Positions 36,801 through 44,249 of a DNA stretch of 64,000 bases are shown here, piece after piece. The notes beneath the pieces are model-generated. The model was given only the letters and a program-made list of their open reading frames with translations. It made no database searches and was not told where the DNA came from. This stretch comes from JAJDTT01 sp965116695. Lineage in GTDB: Bacteria; Acidobacteriota; UBA6911; RPQK01; JAJDTT01. Both the position numbers and the translations under genes were made by a program. Position 1 is the first letter of the stretch; the number at the start of each line of letters is the position of its first letter. The DNA lies in the NCBI GenBank assembly GCA_965116695.1, contig OZ220706.1, positions 1,302,001 through 1,366,000 on the forward strand. The letters are read 5' to 3'.

Positions 36801-37929
36801 TCATCAGCACGACCTTGAGCAGGGCGCACGTGAACGCAGCCGCTTCCATGTGCCCCACATTGCTCTTCACGCTGGCGACCCGCAGGGGCGCCTTGCGCCC
36901 GTCGCCGAACGCTTCGGCGATGGCGTTGCCCTCGATGCGGTCCCCCACGACGGTGCCGGTGGCATGGGCTTCGATATAGTCGAACTCCCGCGGCGCGCGT
37001 CCCGCCCGGGCGCAGGCCGTGCGCATCAACTCCACCTGGGCGTGCCGGGTTGGTGCGGTGATGTACCGCCCCGCCGCCAAGCCGACCGCGCCATCGGCGG
37101 CGCCGGCCGCATTGATGGCGGTCGACTCCACTACGGCGTGGATGGGGTCCCCGTCCCGTTCGGCCGCCGCCAAGGGTTTGACGGCAAAGACGAACGCCCC
37201 TTCGGAGCGCATGTACCCGTTGGCCTCCGCGTCGAAGGAGTTGCACCTCCCATCCGGGCTGATGACACCCAACGCATTGAAGCCGGTGCTGAGGCGGGCG
37301 GATCCCAGGTAGTTGGCCGATCCGACGAAGGCCTGGTCGCAGTCGCCGGAGCGGAGCGCGTTCAACGCGGTATGCAATGCGGTCAAGCTGGCGGAGCAGG
37401 CGGTGCAGCAAGCGAGTGACGGCCCCATCAGGTTGAAGTGGTAGGAGATGCGGTTGGCCAGCATGGCCACGCTGATGCTGGCGATGGAGAACTCGGTCGC
37501 ACCGAGCGGCCTGCGCCAGTTGGATGTCGCCGGAACCTGCGCGCCGACGAACACGCCGGTGCGGCTGTTGCGCAATGACTGCAAGTCCCATCCCGCCTGT
37601 TCGCAGGTTTCCCAGGTGCAGGTCAACAACATCCGCACGTGCGGGTCGGCGGACAACATCTCGTGGTGCGACATTCCGAAAAGGCTGCGGTCGAAGAGCT
37701 TCTCCCCTTCCTCGCGGATCAGCCCTTCGTAGGCGCTGGCAAAACGGCCCGGACCGGAGAACTCTCCGATGGGCCGGTAGCCCCGTCCGTATCGTTCGGT
37801 GATCGGTTCCCGAACGATCTCGCGTTCACTGAGCAGACTCCAGAAGTCGTCGTCGGTCCGGATTCCTCCCGGCATGCGGTAGCCGTAACCGACGATCGCT
37901 ACGGCTTCTTCGGGGTTATGGGAGCTCAT
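30865..37929 (-). CDS. Highly reducing type I polyketide synthase, KS-AT-DH-ER-KR-ACP
   Basis: A 2354-aa single-module synthase. KS (about 8-430): nucleophile Cys178 in CTACSASL, with EAHATGT and KSNVGHMEAA supplying the histidines. AT (about 530-850): GHSSGE with Ser629 and NIAFHSSAM, a malonyl-type signature. DH (about 925-1200): His942 in EHRVHHASIMP, where the usual Gly of HXXXGXXXXP is His, and the second Asp in NPALLDGGLQ. A long KR-structural-type linker follows. ER: HSAMGGVGQAA near 1764. KR: VSGALGGFGRL near 1969, with Ser in FSSVAS and Tyr in INYSAANG near 2111. ACP: FGLTSISVAEL with Ser2257, Thr replacing the usual Asp before it. There is no thioesterase; the downstream reductase would release the chain. 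All reductive domains look active, so a saturated acyl chain built iteratively is expected. Confidence 0.93.
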   Translation of the reverse strand: MSSHNPEEAVAIVGYGYRMPGGIRTDDDFWSLLSEREIVREPITERYGRGYRPIGEFSGPGRFASAYEGLIREEGEKLFDRSLFGMSHHEMLSADPHVRMLLTCTWETCEQAGWDLQSLRNSRTGVFVGAQVPATSNWRRPLGATEFSIASISVAMLANRISYHFNLMGPSLACCTACSASLTALHTALNALRSGDCDQAFVGSANYLGSARLSTGFNALGVISPDGRCNSFDAEANGYMRSEGAFVFAVKPLAAAERDGDPIHAVVESTAINAAGAADGAVGLAAGRYITAPTRHAQVELMRTACARAGRAPREFDYIEAHATGTVVGDRIEGNAIAEAFGDGRKAPLRVASVKSNVGHMEAAAFTCALLKVVLMMRRRTFAPVSQNYLVPNPEIDFESCPMQVQTGCEPFPDHPVVVGINSFGFGGSNGHCVVREYRPRRRPIWSVPLAREAGFMIPLSARTPGALEKSARKLRETLADRELDLYALAGNLSRRRTHFAARTSFAVRTRKELIKALRGFESEPAPVSTVDDGERRIAMVFSGQGTQWAGCGRALYDSDPVFRRVIDAVEEHWREHSDISLREACFSAPQEALNEVQLAQPAIFMLQCALVELFKTWGVYPDCVVGHSSGEVAAAYACGALSMAEATRLVFHRATLQQRTAGSGRMLAIGLDRPGVEELLESLRVFSQPGGDGAAHVEVACENAPASTVICGKEAILRPMMEELDRRRVQNRLIPGNIAFHSSAMEPIRENALSALAFLNGSTFDADVPMVSSVTGVDTEKLDNAYWWSNIRRPVRFAAAMETIVRNHRPDVFLEIAPHSALQPTIAQCLEGNGEGTARIPTLMRDTDVRLGFQEALGALFRAGVDLDFAAQFPRPEPIAHLLPGYPRDDQSASDEMSDDEMFLNLGEYAHGPLIGHRVPCEHLLFEARLSEQDFPWLAEHRVHHASIMPAAGYIELLLQAFGGVPLHVETLEFLQPCPIGTTPVRLHTELFPVANAPDEFTFTISSRSYEADAQSEMHSRGKLRLVGSNFPVNVPLRLADIDTTGFEPYYYVGESDFYERIDASLGETFQYGPYFRNIKRVLWEGDSADYLFDVEMDARLWTTGREEGYIANPALLDGGLQIFLYHLLRATDIFALPRRAQGVTFLRPPTGPRLTCYVKKEKDWADVNELGQFTERRGERSGGSIRFYDGDTGDLVACIDAYVSFNSNPRWNDLPHSKHVVSWQPKFVADAQSLLRLLPDGEIEPAALVAALERPGEGHRRACHAVEFAGGRPPEGTILHRCLDSLDDAGTQTEFWLVSDAQEHARAHYDAFHGREAALRFAALDLGAEPAPELDSGLLRQHAAELLLLHDEATSFGLEQWLLLRRLAVPGGLALVVHGDGKAVEPEGGWTKVRAGRGTTLLQAGDCTLNPPETRELPGPRWVIGEPGSLAAEWLDRLVGSEAVAISHAELANDRVGGLPGWPGAADLQAIDIFCGADPKDPTGERLVTRLVGFVQALIPFRLEHARHPCRMTVVTRRAALDVAEPRAGAVWGALRSISQEIALDVGTEAAVEFRLVDLGDAEDLPTLEWLGARDLRERELAVRGNRLWAPRLIHLRERSPLVPAGEDATYRLTLDNPGQIGGLQMKTYDPGPLGPRDVEVDVAAAALNFRDVMVTLGLLPALSYERSALGRTVGMEASGIVRRAGAAARTCKVGDPVAFTHGGCITNRAVLKDYLVFAKPPSLGMEEAASVLSVYVTAYYSLLYLARLRKGRRVLIHSAMGGVGQAAIALAKHAGAEIYATAGSGKKRKQLRELGVRAAFDSHSFDWYEGVMEATGGEGVDVVLNSLAGRHIALCLEALRAGGWHCEIGKVDIYADNSLSLSVFRKNLRFAAIDIDRLMSDDPELARKLSQDCMNLLDQGAVPPLPVTTFAYGDYAKALRLMTTGRHTGKLVLKAPPEPGAERFPIVDLRPCLDPEATYLVSGALGGFGRLLLPYLAAAGARHVTLMDRDPQRRRSADWVRKTSALWYLTEEMEIDIVPGDVAREADVRRCIEQLQRPLKGVFHLAGTLDDCLLADLTPESMAKVFAPKAHGALNLHNATADCPLDHFVLFSSVASTFGNPGQINYSAANGFVDGLAAFRRREGLPGLSYNLAAVAEAGMASRNLHVLRIARSSGMPPVSADFSISNLDYAMRSMKDRDHLITAVFSRPPMTVDSPDYMRTGRMLSNPDAFSVDAGGQLTLDTVVTQISAKVAELCGHDEGGPEEPLSSFGLTSISVAELGAFIRMQFNYQVSALELMTTASALSLAQDIIHGKKDVQKEDGREAAGREDVVLATRQRIHRAPSAFANRLEDHFPQEIGVEPGSLAELETR

Positions 37930-38230
37930 GCTTCTCTCCGGTCGTCTTCCTGCGATTCGAATCGCTTGGGGATACGGCTCAAGGATCTGAGCGGGAGTCC
38001 GACCCGGCGCGGCGGCCCGACCGCGTCACCTGGAAAACGGGAGAATACCGCCGTATTCGCACCGGCGATCAAAACACATCGAAATGCAATCTCCGTCCAT
38101 CGTTACGAGCAAACCGCTCCCATGATACCGAGGTGCCCCACTTCCTGACAATGAATCCTCACCAGGACGTCCCCCATTCTTCCGCGGGTTCGGGCGAACA
38201 GGGAAAGCAGGTTTGAACGAAGACCGCAAC
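37930..38230. other. 300-bp PKS upstream region, nothing recognised
   Basis: Upstream region of the PKS gene, presumably holding its promoter. No open frame with coding character, known riboswitch or operator palindrome was recognised; it ends in the dispersed repeat copy B. Confidence 0.4.
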
Positions 38231-38364
38231 GAAGGGGCACCCCTTGTGGGTGCCCGTCGCTACGGGTGGGACCGCGGCGGAGCTCATGGGAGGTCATCCG
38301 GGAAACGACCCACTGCGGGGAATTGCCGTCCCGGGGAGGGCGACCACACAAGGGTCTCCCCTAC
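38231..38364. repeat. Dispersed inverted-repeat element, copy B
   Basis: Shares the end blocks of the element at 7784-7885: GGGGCACCCCTTGTGGGTGC at the left and GGGCGACCACACAAGGGT followed by CCCCTAC at the right. The 80-bp centre is different. REP-like or MITE-like; non-coding. Confidence 0.6.
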
Positions 38365-38470
38365 GGACGATTCATCCTGATCTTGTGGACGAACTCCTCA
38401 TCCTCACTGGTTGAACGGCCGGTGTAAGTGCGACGCGACGCAGCTCACCTGCGCCAATTCTTGGAAAAGA

Positions 38471-38484
38471 TTAACTTAAGTTAA
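38471..38484. promoter_or_regulatory. Perfect 14-bp palindrome before an antitoxin gene
   Basis: TTAACTTAAGTTAA is a perfect inverted repeat 10 bp upstream of the GTG start of the Phd/RelB-like antitoxin gene, inside an AT-rich patch that contrasts with the GC-rich surroundings. Candidate operator for antitoxin autoregulation; inferred from position. Confidence 0.5.
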
Positions 38485-38494
38485 ACTTTATACC

Positions 38495-38752
38495 GTGAGC
38501 ACTCCGATGCATGAGGCTCTCAATGCCAAGCAGCTCCGGGAGAGATTGAAGGAGGTCATCGAGAAGGTGAGACGTGGGAAGAAGTTGACCGTCCTGTATC
38601 GGAGCCGTCCGGCCTTCGACATCGTCCCGATAGGCACTCCCTCCGTCGAAATCGTACACTTGGAATCGGATTCGCTTTACCGGGCCGGACCCGTCGGATC
38701 TTCGGGCTCGGGGGACACCGCCGTGAAGCACGACGACCTGCTGTATCGATGA
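38495..38752 (+). CDS. Phd/RelB-like antitoxin, orphan
   Basis: An 85-aa protein starting at GTG. The N-terminal half (ALNAKQLRERLKEVIEKVRR, GKKLTVLYRSRPAFDIVPIG) has the Phd/YefM fold pattern: a short strand, a helix with KQLRERL, then a beta-hairpin ending in VPIG. The C-terminal half (VEIVHLESDSLYRAGPVG, VKHDDLLY) is toxin-binding-like. An operator-like palindrome precedes it. The next frame overlaps by 4 bp (ATGA) as a toxin would, but encodes only 41 residues. Confidence 0.7.
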   Translation: MSTPMHEALNAKQLRERLKEVIEKVRRGKKLTVLYRSRPAFDIVPIGTPSVEIVHLESDSLYRAGPVGSSGSGDTAVKHDDLLYR

Positions 38753-38874
38753 AGTCCATCTTCATTGAGGTCGTTCCGCTGTCGAGCCGAATCTGCCCGC
38801 CCCGGCTTTTCGAACGGCGTGGCCGTATCCGGCGCGGGAATCCCTTTTACGCGCCTGGATCCGAAGATACATGA
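38749..38874 (+). pseudogene. Possible decayed toxin remnant
   Basis: An ATG overlapping the antitoxin stop codon (ATGA) opens a 41-residue frame beginning MKSIFIEVVPLSSR. The coupled start and the hydrophobic first strand resemble the beginning of a PIN-type toxin, but the invariant Asp is absent and the rest is Arg/Pro-rich without recognisable motif. It is reported as a possible remnant only. Confidence 0.25.
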
Positions 38875-38904
38875 TCGAAAATACGGAACAGGAGGCAAAA
38901 TCCC

Positions 38905-39339
38905 ATGGAAGCTCTCAAACGGATCATCGGCACCTACCTGATCGCGGTTGCGGTGGTCGTAGCCGTCCACACCATCATCGAGCCGCTGTATTACACGTCG
39001 ACCGAAACCGACCCCTACACGCCGAATTGGAGCTATATCAATCCGCTGATGGCGCTGGCTGTGGCGCTGAGCCTGGTCTGCAGCTACGGCTGCAAGAGAC
39101 GGGCCGACGCCGAGGGCGGCGACGCTCCGGTCACCCGCTACTATCTGGCGGCGACCACGCTCTTTTACGGCTTCATATTCATCGGAATCCTGTTCTTCTG
39201 GAACTGGTTCAACTATGTGAGCCCCGGCTTCACCGCGGTGGGTGACGACACCGTCACGCTGGTCTGGGGCCTCATCGACGCAGCACTGCCCCCGCTTCTG
39301 CTGGCCATGGGCCTGTGCCTGCTGCGATGCGAAAAGTAA
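38905..39339 (+). CDS. Small four-helix membrane protein
   Basis: Hypothetical 144-aa protein preceded by AGGAGG. Four predicted transmembrane helices: IIGTYLIAVAVVVAVHTIIEP, NPLMALAVALSLVCSYG, RYYLAATTLFYGFIFIGILFF and VWGLIDAALPPLLLAMGLCLL. The loop between helices 2 and 3 is charged. No family or function recognised; it lies between toxin-antitoxin remnants and could be a passenger of the defence island. Confidence 0.65.
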   Translation: MEALKRIIGTYLIAVAVVVAVHTIIEPLYYTSTETDPYTPNWSYINPLMALAVALSLVCSYGCKRRADAEGGDAPVTRYYLAATTLFYGFIFIGILFFWNWFNYVSPGFTAVGDDTVTLVWGLIDAALPPLLLAMGLCLLRCEK

Positions 39340-39447
39340 GCCGCCGGCCGGCGGCATGCTGAACCGGGTTAGAGGGTCTCGTCGCGCCGATTCTCCGATG
39401 TGGACCACCGGCTCTTGCGCGGGCAGTTGACAGGACGCCCCGAACGG

Positions 39448-39753
39448 TTACCGATTAGCCGAACCTCGAGCCGGCGCCGCATGAAGCCGGAGCCCCAGCG
39501 TTTGGACGACCTTGAGCACGGTGGCGAATTCCGGATTGCCATCAGAAGATAACGCCTTGTAACGACTCTCCCGGCCCAGACCCGCATTTCGCGCGACTTT
39601 GGTCATTCCCTTGGCCCGTGCGATGTCGCCCAATACAGCAAATATCAGCCCAGGATCGCCTTCTTCAAGCGCCCCTTCCAAATAGTCGGCCATGTCCTCG
39701 TCGGTCTCAAGATGTTCGGACGCATCCCATAGCCGAGTCTTTCGCATTGCCAT
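39448..39753 (-). CDS. HigA-like addiction-module antidote protein
   Basis: A 101-aa helix-turn-helix protein: DEDMADYLEGALEEGDPGLI, IARAKGMTKVARNAGLGRES, NPEFATVLKVVQTLGLRL. This is the standard layout of the antidote of RelE/HigB-type pairs in which toxin precedes antitoxin. No toxin gene is found in the 105 bp separating it from zorD, so it is an orphan. It is on the same strand as the Zorya operon and could be cotranscribed as a regulator. Confidence 0.82.
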   Translation of the reverse strand: MAMRKTRLWDASEHLETDEDMADYLEGALEEGDPGLIFAVLGDIARAKGMTKVARNAGLGRESRYKALSSDGNPEFATVLKVVQTLGLRLHAAPARGSANR

Positions 39754-39858
39754 GACTATCTCTTCCCTTAGTCCCAGACGGCAGGCCCGAGCTTGTAACG
39801 CTTCGTCGCTATCTCGTTAACCGGGTCGTCCTGTTACCGCCGGTTCCCGTAATTCCAT

Positions 39859-42792
39859 TTAGACTTGGTCACTTGATTGATTACGCTCCGACAGACGGCC
39901 GTCTGCACCTCTCATCGTGCTTTGGAATAGTTCGCGCATGTCGTCTGCCGTAGCGCCGACTGGAGCCAACACCCGACGGTTCGTTTCCCGTTTGCATTCC
40001 ATCAGGTGATCGAGCCTCAGATCGAAGCTAAAATCGCCGAAGACCGGGTGTTTGGCCAGAGGAAGGTAAACATGTACGGTCCGATGTTGCCCGATTCGAA
40101 AAACCCGGTCCGTACATTGATCCTCCACGGCCGGATTCCACCAACGCGAAAGATGGATTACATGATTCGCCGCCGTCAGCGTCAGACCGACTCCGCCGGC
40201 ACGAGGCGCCAGGATCATGACGTCGAAACCCGTCCGGCGCTGGAACGTATCGACGCGAGCCTTGCGAACCTCACCGGGGACCGATCCGTTGATGACGAGA
40301 ACGTCCTCGGCCAGAGCATAGCGGTGCCTCAGTGCCACAAGCAGGAAGTCCTGCATGATGCGCGTCTCGACGAAGAGCAACACTTTATCGCCTCGCTCCG
40401 AAATGTCATCCAGAATCCGGAACGTTTCGGATAACCGTGCGGACTCCCGAATGTAATCGTCCATGGCCAACTCATCCGGAGAGGCCGGGTGCAACGAGAC
40501 GCTTCGAAGATAGTGGAGCGTTTGGAGAATGTAGGCCCCTTGTTTCCCCTGCAGCACGATCTCTGCGTACCGGTTCGCCTGCATCGGCGGCATTTCCACT
40601 TCGCGCCGGTGCACCTTTTTGTCCGGCAGTGTCGGGAGGTGATCCTCCTTGAGCCGCCTCAACATCAGCGCAGGCGCGGTCGCGTCGGCCGGGTTCGACA
40701 ACATGCCGTGAAGCTCCGATAACGGCCGCTCCCGATCGGCGTCACCCGTTTCATAGCGCTGACTGAACTCCTTCAGTGTTCCGAACATGCCCGGTTCGGC
40801 CCGATCGAGAATCGACCAAATGTCGGAGGGACGATTCTCCACGGGAGTGCCCGTCATCATGATGGAGAAATCGATGTTCATGGCGAGCGCCGCATCCGTG
40901 ACACGGGCACCCGGGTTTTTGATCTTCTGGGCTTCGTCGAAAACACCGGCGCGCCAGCGGACGCGTCCGAAACTGTGCTGATAGTCGCGAAGAGTCTCGT
41001 ACGTGGTGAGCACCCAGTCGGCCTTCTTCAATGCCAAGTCGTCCAGTAGAGGCTGCCCGAAGGCAAGTTCGGCACCGCGGCCTGTCGTGGAACTGCTTCT
41101 GTTTCTGAGTCTCCTTAACCCAATGCCATGAGCTTCGACAACGCGGCCGAGTCCGGGTACGGTCAGATGCTTGTCGTGCTCGTCCTTCCAGTTCCGGAGC
41201 AGGCCAGTCGGAGCAACGACAAGCATCGGCCGGTGCGGCAGTCGCCGAGCCCGCGCGTGGGCCTGGAGACAGCAAAGAAACGCCAGCGCTTCAAGAGTCT
41301 TGCCCAATCCCATGTCATCGGCGAGCAGGACGCCCCAACTCCCGGCTTCCCAGTGACGCTGGAGCCAATCAAGCCCCTTGCGCTGGTGCGGCATGAGTTC
41401 CGACTGCAATCTGATTGGGACAGTGGCAATTCCAGGTTCGCATTTCCTTCGTTCACGCCGAAACCGCACGGTTTCCAAGTTGTCGATGACCAGCAACACC
41501 TGTTTGGACGTTCCCGCACCGTCTGGTTCGTCGGTCCCGGATGGTTCGTGAACCTCCGAAGCTGTCGGCGTGGGCTGTGAACGGCGAAGGAGTTCCTCGG
41601 CGGCTTCGATGGTCGCTGCGTCCGTCGGAATGGTGGTGCCGTCATTCAGCCGGACCGTCGGCTCGCCACGCGTGGCCGCGTTCTTGATGTTGGCGACAAG
41701 GTCAGGGAGTTCCTCTACCAACACCGACACCGAGTGCTCGCCGACGAGAAACCCCATTTTCTCGGGTGGTAACCAGGGCTCCGATGCTTGTAGTACCCAA
41801 GGAACCACCTTTTCGACCCAGATTCCGACGCCGCTGACGCGTTCGCTTAAACCATCGTCGTTGAAGATGCGGTCGAGGTCGACGGAATCGTCCTCGGAGA
41901 ACGCGCCACGCAAATAACCGGAGACATTCTTCAAGAATTTGAGACGCTCGTCGGCGGTACCGGCTTGCGCCTGCCGAACCGCGCTCAGGGCGCGCTCAAC
42001 CTCCGGCGTCAACACCACAAAGGTGCTGCCTCCAGCGGCGTAGCGATGCTTTACACGGTGCAAGTGGCGGAAGCGCCGGGCGAATTGCCGCTGCCGTGCG
42101 GCTGGCAGGACGCGGGCAAAAACCTGTTCCGTCTCGCCGGTCTCGGTTTCGCGCGTTTCCCGCCTGCCGACGACGGGGTCGAAGTTTGGCTCGCCACCGT
42201 CGTCGAGGAAGGGATCCAGCTCGAAACTCGACGCTACCACGATGTTAAGCGAACGCAGATTATCGTCTTCGACGACGACCTCCGCCGGCAACATCTCTGC
42301 GATCTGCCCCCACCGAAGCATCCGCGATTCCAGCCTCGAGTCCTCGTCATGACGAAACCGATCGACGGCTTCCACTATAGAAAAAAGCGGATCGAGGAGG
42401 ATGTAGTCGACGCCGCCCGTGCGCAGCCACGCGCCTTGGCGTTGCACGCCCAAGATGCGCCGACCATCCCGGATATAGCCGCAGCGGATTTCGAAGTCGG
42501 GATCGTGAATGGCGCCATTGGCGACGACTTCCAGAGCGAATGGCGCCGCATCCGGAAGACCCGTGAAACGCAGTTCATCGGATGTCAGTCGGGCAACACT
42601 CGACCAGGAAACGCAGAGCGAATGTCTGTCCAGTTCGATTGCACTACCATCGTCACGGAGCCGGATCAGCGTGCCGACGCCCGGCGACGCACCCGTGCGG
42701 GATGTCCACTCATTAACCGGGACTGGAGAATCGCCCCTGACTTGGACGACCAAACCATCCGCTGATTTCTCGAAGGTCAGCTCGTTCGCCAC
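39859..42792 (-). CDS. zorD: Zorya protein ZorD, SNF2-family helicase
   Basis: A 977-aa SNF2/Snf2-Rad54 ATPase. The N-terminal 480 residues are Zorya-type and unlike other helicases; then ELMPHQRKGLDWLQRHWEAG, Walker A LADDMGLGKT, motif II VFDEAQKIKNPG (DEAQ box), MMTGTPVENRPSDIWSIL, and in the second lobe LLFVETRIMQDFLL, MILAPRAGGVGLTLTAANHV and CTDRVFRIGQ. It overlaps zorC by 16 bp. In type I Zorya, ZorD is the effector that acts on invading DNA together with the ZorAB membrane motor. Assignment rests on the helicase motifs plus the full gene order. Confidence 0.9.
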   Translation of the reverse strand: MANELTFEKSADGLVVQVRGDSPVPVNEWTSRTGASPGVGTLIRLRDDGSAIELDRHSLCVSWSSVARLTSDELRFTGLPDAAPFALEVVANGAIHDPDFEIRCGYIRDGRRILGVQRQGAWLRTGGVDYILLDPLFSIVEAVDRFRHDEDSRLESRMLRWGQIAEMLPAEVVVEDDNLRSLNIVVASSFELDPFLDDGGEPNFDPVVGRRETRETETGETEQVFARVLPAARQRQFARRFRHLHRVKHRYAAGGSTFVVLTPEVERALSAVRQAQAGTADERLKFLKNVSGYLRGAFSEDDSVDLDRIFNDDGLSERVSGVGIWVEKVVPWVLQASEPWLPPEKMGFLVGEHSVSVLVEELPDLVANIKNAATRGEPTVRLNDGTTIPTDAATIEAAEELLRRSQPTPTASEVHEPSGTDEPDGAGTSKQVLLVIDNLETVRFRRERRKCEPGIATVPIRLQSELMPHQRKGLDWLQRHWEAGSWGVLLADDMGLGKTLEALAFLCCLQAHARARRLPHRPMLVVAPTGLLRNWKDEHDKHLTVPGLGRVVEAHGIGLRRLRNRSSSTTGRGAELAFGQPLLDDLALKKADWVLTTYETLRDYQHSFGRVRWRAGVFDEAQKIKNPGARVTDAALAMNIDFSIMMTGTPVENRPSDIWSILDRAEPGMFGTLKEFSQRYETGDADRERPLSELHGMLSNPADATAPALMLRRLKEDHLPTLPDKKVHRREVEMPPMQANRYAEIVLQGKQGAYILQTLHYLRSVSLHPASPDELAMDDYIRESARLSETFRILDDISERGDKVLLFVETRIMQDFLLVALRHRYALAEDVLVINGSVPGEVRKARVDTFQRRTGFDVMILAPRAGGVGLTLTAANHVIHLSRWWNPAVEDQCTDRVFRIGQHRTVHVYLPLAKHPVFGDFSFDLRLDHLMECKRETNRRVLAPVGATADDMRELFQSTMRGADGRLSERNQSSDQV

Positions 42793-44249
42793 CGAAACTC
42801 CTGGAGCATGTAGTCATCGCGGTTGGCCCTGGCACCGGTGTTCTCCTCAATCCAGTTCGCTATCTTGTCCTGCCAGCTACCGTATTCGCTTCCGTGATGA
42901 GTTTGCGCGAAGTCCCGTCCCCACTGGATGTCATAGCGATGGTAGCTGTCTTGATACAAATTGGGCGCTTTTCGGTTCCCGTCGAGCCAGAATCGGCACT
43001 TGCCGTTGTGACTCCATTCAGCGATGGTCACGCCAGGCATGCGCAAGAGGAGTACCGACTGGTCACCGCCGGCGCCTTGGAGCGATCCGGTGGTTTCAGT
43101 CACATCTTCGTTCCTGTTCATTTTCCTGAGATGGTCGGCTGCACGCGGACCCAACAGAAACCAGATGTCATCGATCAGATCCTGATGAAGATATGCCTTC
43201 CAGAAGGCTTCCCTGTACCTCCAATGCCTGTCTAGCGCCGTTTCCTTTATAAGCAGAAAGAATTGATCGAGCACGCGTTCGACCAGCCACCTGATCACGA
43301 CCCTCCTGATGTCTTCCGGAACCCCGGACCACTTATGTTTGCCGGACCGCAGGTTCGGGTGGCCGAAGTGACGCACGAAGAAGAATCGCAAACGTTTCCT
43401 CGTTTCGGTGTGCGGCGGTCGGTCGACGAACGGACGAAGCAGTGCGGACGCGATTTCCAAACGTACGGGCCGTTCGTTAAAGCGAAGCTTGCCCTCGCAT
43501 TCGAGGAGAACGAGCATTCGATCAAGTCTCGCGATATCTATGCGATTTTCATCCAGCTGCGCGCCTACGTCCGGGAGGTGGCCTTGGATGCCCGACTTCA
43601 GAAATCCACAACGGGCGAGTCCGGTGTCAAGTCCGGCCTCGTTGAGTATGCTGTCAATGGCCTCGGTGGCGGCCACCAGCTTTCGAACGAACGCTGTCCC
43701 ACCGTCCGCATCGAGGAACTTGAAATCCAGGCATCGTTGCCGCCATTTTCGCAGGGATGGCGGCGGCGAACGCCTGTCTATCACAGCTTCGCGCAGAATG
43801 TCGCGGAGATCGTCGAACGTCCGTAGGTCGGTTGGGTAGACGCGCAAGAATTCGTGCAGCAACGCCAGAACGGATCGCGTTCGGCGAACACCGGATAACC
43901 GCCGACGATATTCCTGCAGGACACGGGGCTTTCCGCCCAGCCACTCGGTGGGACGCCGCTGCCAGGAACGATGCGTGTCAGCGGGCGGGTAGAACAGGAT
44001 CCACGGCAGTCGGTGAGTATCACGGGAAGAAATACGCTCCAAGGAATGGAAACGCCGCCATGACTCCATGACCCGCTGATACAAGGCCTTTAGGTCATAG
44101 GGCTCGGGAGGTTTTGGCTCCATATTCCCCAGTCGCCTTGTCACCTGAACCGCGGCGGCGCGAGTCCGGCGCGGCTCGAATCTGCGCTCGAGCTTCGGGA
44201 AGCCGGTCCATCGCGCAAGCGAATCCTTGAGAGACGGCGCGTCGTTCAC
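42777..44249 (-). CDS. zorC: Zorya protein ZorC, EH-signature type
   Basis: A 490-aa soluble protein, the position and size expected for ZorC of type I Zorya. The C-terminal part (VTIAEWSHNGKCRFWLDG, HRYDIQWGRDFAQTHHGSE, WQDKIANWIEENTGA) fits the EH_Signature region, which is the defining domain of ZorC. The N-terminal half is helical and Arg-rich, compatible with DNA contact. It overlaps zorB by 4 bp (ATGA) and zorD by 16 bp. The call depends partly on operon context. Confidence 0.85.
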   Translation of the reverse strand: MNDAPSLKDSLARWTGFPKLERRFEPRRTRAAAVQVTRRLGNMEPKPPEPYDLKALYQRVMESWRRFHSLERISSRDTHRLPWILFYPPADTHRSWQRRPTEWLGGKPRVLQEYRRRLSGVRRTRSVLALLHEFLRVYPTDLRTFDDLRDILREAVIDRRSPPPSLRKWRQRCLDFKFLDADGGTAFVRKLVAATEAIDSILNEAGLDTGLARCGFLKSGIQGHLPDVGAQLDENRIDIARLDRMLVLLECEGKLRFNERPVRLEIASALLRPFVDRPPHTETRKRLRFFFVRHFGHPNLRSGKHKWSGVPEDIRRVVIRWLVERVLDQFFLLIKETALDRHWRYREAFWKAYLHQDLIDDIWFLLGPRAADHLRKMNRNEDVTETTGSLQGAGGDQSVLLLRMPGVTIAEWSHNGKCRFWLDGNRKAPNLYQDSYHRYDIQWGRDFAQTHHGSEYGSWQDKIANWIEENTGARANRDDYMLQEFRWRTS

